Origin: Paenibacillus alginolyticus DSM 5050 = NBRC 15375 | GTDB lineage: Bacteria; Bacillota; Bacilli; Paenibacillales; NBRC-103111 | Direction: 5' to 3' | DNA length: 64,000 nt | Assembly: GCF_000422905.1 (NCBI RefSeq) | Contig: NZ_AUGY01000033.1 | Span: forward strand, 17,184-81,183 | Part shown: positions 60,289 through 64,000 of the stretch, in pieces | Position numbering within the stretch: position 1 is the first letter of the stretch | Layout of the letters: every line of letters begins with the position of its first letter | Notes under the pieces: generated by a model | Told to the model about the DNA's origin: nothing | The model's input: only the letters and a program-made list of their open reading frames with translations | Databases searched by the model: none | Made by a program: the position numbers and the translations under genes

Positions 60289-61827
60289 ATGAGCATACCT
60301 TCCAATCATCATGAAAAAGACAAAAGGGATTTAAACAAGTTCGGTTATGCCCAAGAACTGCTGCGTAGTATGGGTGGATTTTCCAATTTTGCGATTTCAT
60401 TCTCCATCATTTCCATTCTTACTGGCGCTGTATCGCTATACGGTCACGGATTAACTTATGGCGGTGCGGGTATGATGGGCTTTGGCTGGCCGATTGTCGC
60501 CCTTTTTGTTATGTTCGTAGCGGCAGTCATGGCTGAGCTCGCTTCCGCGATTCCGACGGCTGGTGCCTTGTACCACTGGGCGGCTATTTTGAAAAACAAA
60601 CGCTGGGGCTGGTACACCGCATGGATCAATCTAATCGGCCAAATCGGGATTGTGGCTGGTATCGATTATTCGGTAGCCCTATTCGCTGATCCGCTCATCG
60701 CGAGTGTGTTCGGTTATGAATCTAACAATACAACCGTGTTGATTTGTTTCACGATCATTTTACTTACGCATGGCATTCTGAATCATATTGGGATTCGTAT
60801 CGTTTCAAGACTTAACGACTTCTCCGCATGGTACCATATCGCTGTGGTGGCGGTGCTTGTTTTGTCTCTTGCCTTTTTCACCAAAGGAAACTTGAATCCT
60901 GTCGATTATTTGTTTAAAGTGGGCGAAACATTCTCAGATAAACCGTATATGTTTGCTTTTCTGATCGGACTTTTGCAAGCGCAGTGGACATTTACGGGGT
61001 ACGACGCCTCCGCTCATACCATCGAAGAGACCATTAACCCTCGTGTTCGGGCGCCTTGGGGTATTTTCACATCCGTTGCCTACTCGTTTGTCATTGGATT
61101 CGTGATGCTTGCTTTTGTTACCTTGTCCATCAAGGATGCCGGTGCTGCTGCGGGTTCAAGCAATGCCTTCATCTATGTCATCAGCCAAGCGCTTGGCGGT
61201 ACATTCGGTTCTGTTATCCTATGGCTGGTCACCGCCGCGATGTGGTTCTGCGGTCTAGCTTCCATCACTTCCTTTTCACGTATGATGTATGCCTTTTCTC
61301 GAGACAAAGGGATGCCGATGAGCCATCAATGGGCCCAGATTTCAAAGAAATACCGTACACCTGCTAAAGCCATTTGGCTGGCCATAATTCTATCTTTCCT
61401 ACTCGCTTTCATCGACTATATCATCAAAATGGTTAATCCCGATGCGACTTATACGACGATTGCGTTCCTAACAGCGGTTAGCGTTGTGGGCCTATATGTG
61501 GCTTACGGCATTCCGATCTATCTCAAGCTGAGAGCGAAAGCAGAAGGCAGATTTCAAGATAAGCATCTCGGACCGTGGAATCTCGGAAAATACAGCACGT
61601 TCATCTCAGTCGTCGCGCTTTTGTGGATCATCTTCATCTGTATCGTCATGGTGATTCCTCCCAATCAAATGGCCGGCTATGCCGTAGCTGGGATGCTGAT
61701 ACTTCTGATCATTATGGATTTGGCTTATTATAAAAATCACTTCCCTGGGCCACAGGCCGCACTTAACACTTCCATGGAAGAAATCGTTCGCCGGGAAAAA
61801 GAACTTGAGAAAACCTCCTCTGTATAA
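60289..61827 (+). CDS. APC-family permease, probable ethanolamine importer
   Basis: A 512-residue, 12-helix amino acid/choline-type transporter. The start GGFSNFAISFSIISILTGA is typical of the APC superfamily ACT branch, where Eat and GABA permeases also fall; the EETINPRVRAPWGI loop and SRDKGMPMSHQWAQIS segment are likewise typical. ATG 60289 follows GAGGAGG. It is the last gene of the eut operon and takes the place of EutH, which is not found. Ethanolamine as substrate is inferred from position. Confidence 0.85.
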   Translation: MSIPSNHHEKDKRDLNKFGYAQELLRSMGGFSNFAISFSIISILTGAVSLYGHGLTYGGAGMMGFGWPIVALFVMFVAAVMAELASAIPTAGALYHWAAILKNKRWGWYTAWINLIGQIGIVAGIDYSVALFADPLIASVFGYESNNTTVLICFTIILLTHGILNHIGIRIVSRLNDFSAWYHIAVVAVLVLSLAFFTKGNLNPVDYLFKVGETFSDKPYMFAFLIGLLQAQWTFTGYDASAHTIEETINPRVRAPWGIFTSVAYSFVIGFVMLAFVTLSIKDAGAAAGSSNAFIYVISQALGGTFGSVILWLVTAAMWFCGLASITSFSRMMYAFSRDKGMPMSHQWAQISKKYRTPAKAIWLAIILSFLLAFIDYIIKMVNPDATYTTIAFLTAVSVVGLYVAYGIPIYLKLRAKAEGRFQDKHLGPWNLGKYSTFISVVALLWIIFICIVMVIPPNQMAGYAVAGMLILLIIMDLAYYKNHFPGPQAALNTSMEEIVRREKELEKTSSV

Positions 61828-61842
61828 CATTTGCTAGATTGG

Positions 61843-61890
61843 GGCATCCTTTTACTAGAGTTTAAGATTCTAGTAACGAGGTGCCTTTTT
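61843..61890 (+). terminator. Terminator of the eut operon, overlapping the ywmB ribosome site
   Basis: GGCATC pairs with GGTGCC and TTACTAG with CTAGTAA around an 11-base loop, then five T. The 3' arm contains the GAGGTG that precedes the next gene. Confidence 0.8.
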
Positions 61891-61892
61891 AT

Positions 61893-62645
61893 ATGCAGAA
61901 ATCTTGGATATTATCGATCATTTGTATCTCCATTATAAGTATAATTTTTGGCTGGGTTCGCCATGCCGATGCGCAAGGTGAGCAAGAAGCACTTCAGTTA
62001 TTGAACACAGTGAAACCGTACATGACGAGTGAGAATCAAATAACCTTCAAATATACAGGCTATTACAGTACGTGCAGTGGTATTAATCAAAATTTGCTGC
62101 AAGTTGGGAAGAAACTATCTCAAGCTTTTGGAACTCCTCAGGCAGAAGTGTTGAGTGAATCTAATTCACATCCGATCTATACAGCGAAATCCGAGGTTGC
62201 ACCCGGAGCGGTCGTCACCGTAACCGTTGCAAGTCCGCTGGGACAAGCTGCCTGTTATGTCGTCTTGCGATTAGACGCTTCTGATGAAGCCGAACAGTCG
62301 GAGTTGGTTAATTGGCAAGAGCAAGCAGGCGAACAATTAAAGAGGCTGGGTATCAATGGCCAATGGAATGTTATGGTGCAAGGTTATGTTAATGAACAAG
62401 AACAGTCTGGTCAAAAGAGTTCCACTGAGCTGGTAAATGCTATTGCTCTAGCTTTTAAAGGCAAAATCGTAGAAAGCTATAAGGACCAGAAAACGGTAAG
62501 TGCGTCGTTGGCGTCTAAGGAGTTCCATTCTTCTGTTAAGAGCGGTAGCCAAACGGTGAATCTGCAGGTTGCTATGCATCAAGAATCTACGACAGGCAAG
62601 TTTCGACTAACCGTAGGCACTCCGATCATAACGATGGAGTATTGA
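61893..62645 (+). CDS. YwmB family protein
   Basis: A 250-residue exported protein: basic-hydrophobic N-terminus (KSWILSIICISIISIIFGW) as signal peptide or anchor, then an alpha/beta domain repeated twice (ITFKYTGYYSTCSGIN.. and GQWNVMVQGYVNEQEQ..), fitting the YwmB (DUF1779) family. The role is unknown. ATG 61893 lies 9 bases after GAGGTG; a GTG at 61881 is inside that site. In B. subtilis the relative sits near murAA, but no murA is seen here. Confidence 0.65.
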   Translation: MQKSWILSIICISIISIIFGWVRHADAQGEQEALQLLNTVKPYMTSENQITFKYTGYYSTCSGINQNLLQVGKKLSQAFGTPQAEVLSESNSHPIYTAKSEVAPGAVVTVTVASPLGQAACYVVLRLDASDEAEQSELVNWQEQAGEQLKRLGINGQWNVMVQGYVNEQEQSGQKSSTELVNAIALAFKGKIVESYKDQKTVSASLASKEFHSSVKSGSQTVNLQVAMHQESTTGKFRLTVGTPIITMEY

Positions 62646-62657
62646 AAGTACAGTGTG

Positions 62658-62687
62658 AAGGTGCAGTTAATGCTGCTCCTTTTTTAT
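62658..62687 (+). terminator. Terminator of ywmB
   Basis: AAGG-GCAG pairs with CTGC-CCTT (one internal T-T mismatch) around TTAATG, followed by TTTTT. Confidence 0.75.
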
Positions 62688-62822
62688 TTGCTTCTATTTT
62701 TGGGTCAGATCAAATTTAATAGTTTTCTCAGGTTTAATAGATAAATAGATTGGTTAGAATGAGTAACAAATAGAAAATAAAATTGAAGTATATAAGAAAG
62801 TAAGCAAGGAGGTGATCTTAAC

Positions 62823-62963
62823 ATGCTGAAGAAAGCCAATCAAAAGAAGCCGATCCTGCCATCGAATAATCCCGTTATTATAAATAATCGCTATTGTTTC
62901 CTGATGTGGGCCAAAACGGGTAATAAACGATATCTGAATATACTCCGAGGAGTGGGAATATGA
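62823..62963 (+). CDS. 46-residue protein of unknown function
   Basis: ATG 62823 is preceded by AAGGAGGTGATC, a full-length complement of the 16S rRNA 3' end, so translation should be very strong. The product is basic (about 10 Lys/Arg), starts MLKKANQKKPILPSNNPVII and ends RYLNILRGVGI, with no recognised domain. The stop overlaps the next start (ATGA), giving a coupled two-gene unit. Not recognised. Confidence 0.6.
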   Translation: MLKKANQKKPILPSNNPVIINNRYCFLMWAKTGNKRYLNILRGVGI

Positions 62964-63196
62964 CAACGATAACCAAGCCGGTCATCCCTAGTATAATTGC
63001 AGAATCGATTGAAAGCCTCCGTAGTGAGGGATGGGTGGATGACGACTTCTTTAACTTTTCGCAATATGATGAGGAATGTCCAGAAGCTCGCATTTTATTT
63101 CATTACTTTCGGAACAATCGTGCAACTTTTGCAGCGGCTATCGTCAACAGTTATGTGGTTCATGAAAGGATTATGGAAACTAGAGCAGCAGAATAA
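62960..63196 (+). CDS. 78-residue acidic helical protein of unknown function
   Basis: ATG 62960 overlaps the stop of the preceding gene and follows CGAGGAGTGG. The product has IPSIIAESIESLRSEGWVDD, an acidic middle (YDEECPEARILFHYF) and a helical end. A basic small protein followed by an acidic one in an ATGA-coupled unit would suit a complex of two tiny partners. No family is recognised. Confidence 0.6.
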   Translation: MTTITKPVIPSIIAESIESLRSEGWVDDDFFNFSQYDEECPEARILFHYFRNNRATFAAAIVNSYVVHERIMETRAAE

Positions 63197-63287
63197 GCTG
63201 CTAGTTGAACAAAATTATAATGCCTTTGTTTTCGGATTACTAAACATTAATCGGTTTGACGATTGCTTTCAAAAAAGGAGTATAAAG

Positions 63288-63317
63288 AACACGTGCTCAA
63301 GCGGCAGGTGTTTTTTT
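63288..63317 (+). terminator. Terminator of the two-gene unit
   Basis: AACAC and TGC pair with GCA and GTGTT across G/G mismatches, followed by seven T. Confidence 0.8.
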
Positions 63318-63387
63318 GTTACCACATAAGAAAATATAAGTTTTCGGTTCCCAAAAACCGAATTTCTTATTGGCGATAAAACCTCAT

Positions 63388-63458
63388 ATAGGGATCTTTG
63401 GTCGTAGAGCAAAGTCTCTCCGCTATAGGGATCTTTGGTCGTAGACCAAAGTCTCTCC
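63388..63458. repeat. Two tandem 34-base hairpin repeats
   Basis: Copies at 63388-63421 and 63425-63458 match at 33 of 34 positions. Each contains CTTTGGTC-GTA-GACCAAAG or its one-mismatch form, so each folds into a small hairpin. They lie upstream of the rrn promoters. Two units without spacers of even length do not make a CRISPR array. Confidence 0.85.
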
Positions 63459-63559
63459 TCGTTAAACGCGGTCGCTCATCTTTGAATAAGTAAGGGGATG
63501 TTATTAAAGTAGGTAAGTATCAACCTTATAAACTTTTTTGTAATTGGAAAAATAAAACA

Positions 63560-63589
63560 TTGCAATACGTTTAATAACCATGGTATATT
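63560..63589 (+). promoter_or_regulatory. rrn promoter P1
   Basis: TTGCAA (63560-63565), 18 bases, TATATT (63584-63589). Confidence 0.75.
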
Positions 63590-63639
63590 ATCACTCCGGC
63601 CGCAAGACAGGCTGGTGAAAGTAACTTGAAAAAAACTAG

Positions 63640-63668
63640 TTGCAAAATAAAAATCAGTATGGTATATT
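63640..63668 (+). promoter_or_regulatory. rrn promoter P2
   Basis: TTGCAA (63640-63645), 17 bases, TATATT (63663-63668). The preceding ATGG and TATATT match P1, so the two promoters look duplicated. A boxA-like TGATCTTTGAAAACTGAAC lies in the leader at 63711-63729. Confidence 0.8.
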
Positions 63669-63828
63669 ACTTTTCGCTGCTTCGGTAACACGGCAGTGAA
63701 CGAAAGAAATTGATCTTTGAAAACTGAACAACGAGTGAGTAAGCACGAACGAGAAATCGTTCAAAAAGAGATTGTAAAATCTCGCTAGCAACGCAAATGA
63801 GCAATTAAGCTTTCAAATAGTTTTACTA

Positions 63829-64000
63829 TTATGGAGAGTTTGATCCTGGCTCAGGACGAACGCTGGCGGCGTGCCTAATACATGCAAGTCGAGCGGGTTT
63901 ATCCTTCGGGATAAGCTAGCGGCGGACGGGTGAGTAACACGTAGGTAACCTGCCTATAAGATCGGGATAACTATCGGAAACGATAGCTAAGACCGGATAA
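63829..64000 (+). rRNA. rrs: 16S ribosomal RNA, 5' part
   Basis: Universal start GAGAGTTTGATCCTGGCTCA followed by ACGAACGCTGGCGGCGTGCC and CATGCAAGTCGAGCG. The V1 hairpin is short (stem-loop TTTATCCTTCGGGATAAGC), then GGCGGACGGGTGAGTAACACG. The gene runs off the right edge. The exact mature 5' end is estimated. Confidence 0.97.

Noticed and set aside
63388..63458. Possible CRISPR array
   Set aside because: Only two repeats, separated by 3 bases, with no spacers and no cas genes nearby.
1..64000. tRNA genes
   Set aside because: No cloverleaf with a GTTCRA-type T-arm and matching acceptor stem was recognised by eye; a tRNA search program would settle it.

Overview
The window looks like a chromosomal segment of a spore-forming, low-to-moderate GC Firmicute, most plausibly Paenibacillus or a close relative. 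The evidence is strong AAGGAGG-type ribosome binding sites, a spore-coat transglutaminase (Tgl), bacillithiol enzyme BshB2 with its YojF partner, YesM/YesN-type two-component regulators, S-layer homology (SLH) surface proteins, and the first ~170 bases of a Bacillales-type 16S rRNA at the right edge. No species call is possible from this sequence alone.

Layout. 1-6.4 kb: an McrB-like ATPase (5' end outside the window) and its DUF2357 nuclease partner, a toxin-antitoxin pair with a broken toxin, an IS remnant, and a second copy of the last ~45 codons of the nuclease gene. 6.8-9.5 kb: cysD-cysN, with a decayed APS-kinase domain on CysN. 9.8-13 kb: Fic protein, yojF-bshB2, an acyl-CoA-dehydrogenase-fold flavoprotein. 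13.2-14.7 kb: tgl and a lysine-free His/Gln-rich protein, each with a sigma-K-like promoter. 15.1-35.8 kb: a polysaccharide-utilisation locus with histidine kinase/AraC regulator, ABC sugar importer, an 1885-residue glycosidase carrying cohesin and dockerin, and a cohesin-SLH anchor protein. A larC-larB-larE cluster truncated at both ends follows, then an SLH gene fragment and a GH42-like SLH enzyme whose 5' part has decayed. 36-48 kb: housekeeping and accessory genes (GNAT, GAPDH-like, DUF896, flavin oxidoreductase, aldo/keto reductase, DUF1801, a 29-residue membrane peptide, DUF5317, GGDEF-EAL). This stretch also holds a primase-helicase of the TOTE type with a DUF6155-like partner, and a Fic pseudogene. 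48.4-61.8 kb: an ethanolamine-utilisation microcompartment operon (eutL, eutK-like, eutE, eutM, pduL, unknown flavoprotein-like gene, eutN, eutS, eutP, eutW, eutV, eutA, eutB, eutC, 42-residue peptide, permease). Its leader contains a terminator that could be controlled by the operon's own ANTAR regulator EutV. 61.9-64 kb: ywmB, a two-gene unit of tiny proteins, tandem hairpin repeats, and a rrn operon with two promoters.

How the parts work together. In the sugar locus the anchor's cohesin could hold the dockerin enzyme on the S-layer, with products taken up by the adjacent ABC importer. In the eut operon, EutBC releases acetaldehyde inside a shell of EutL/K/M/N/S; EutE and PduL convert it to acetyl-CoA and acetyl-phosphate; EutA repairs EutBC; EutW-EutV controls expression. 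The eutT, eutG, eutH and eutQ genes are not seen here. Several loci are decaying (toxin, Fic, larE, SLH gene, GH42 5' part). Tandem frameshifts in one sequence can also reflect assembly error, so these should be confirmed on reads.
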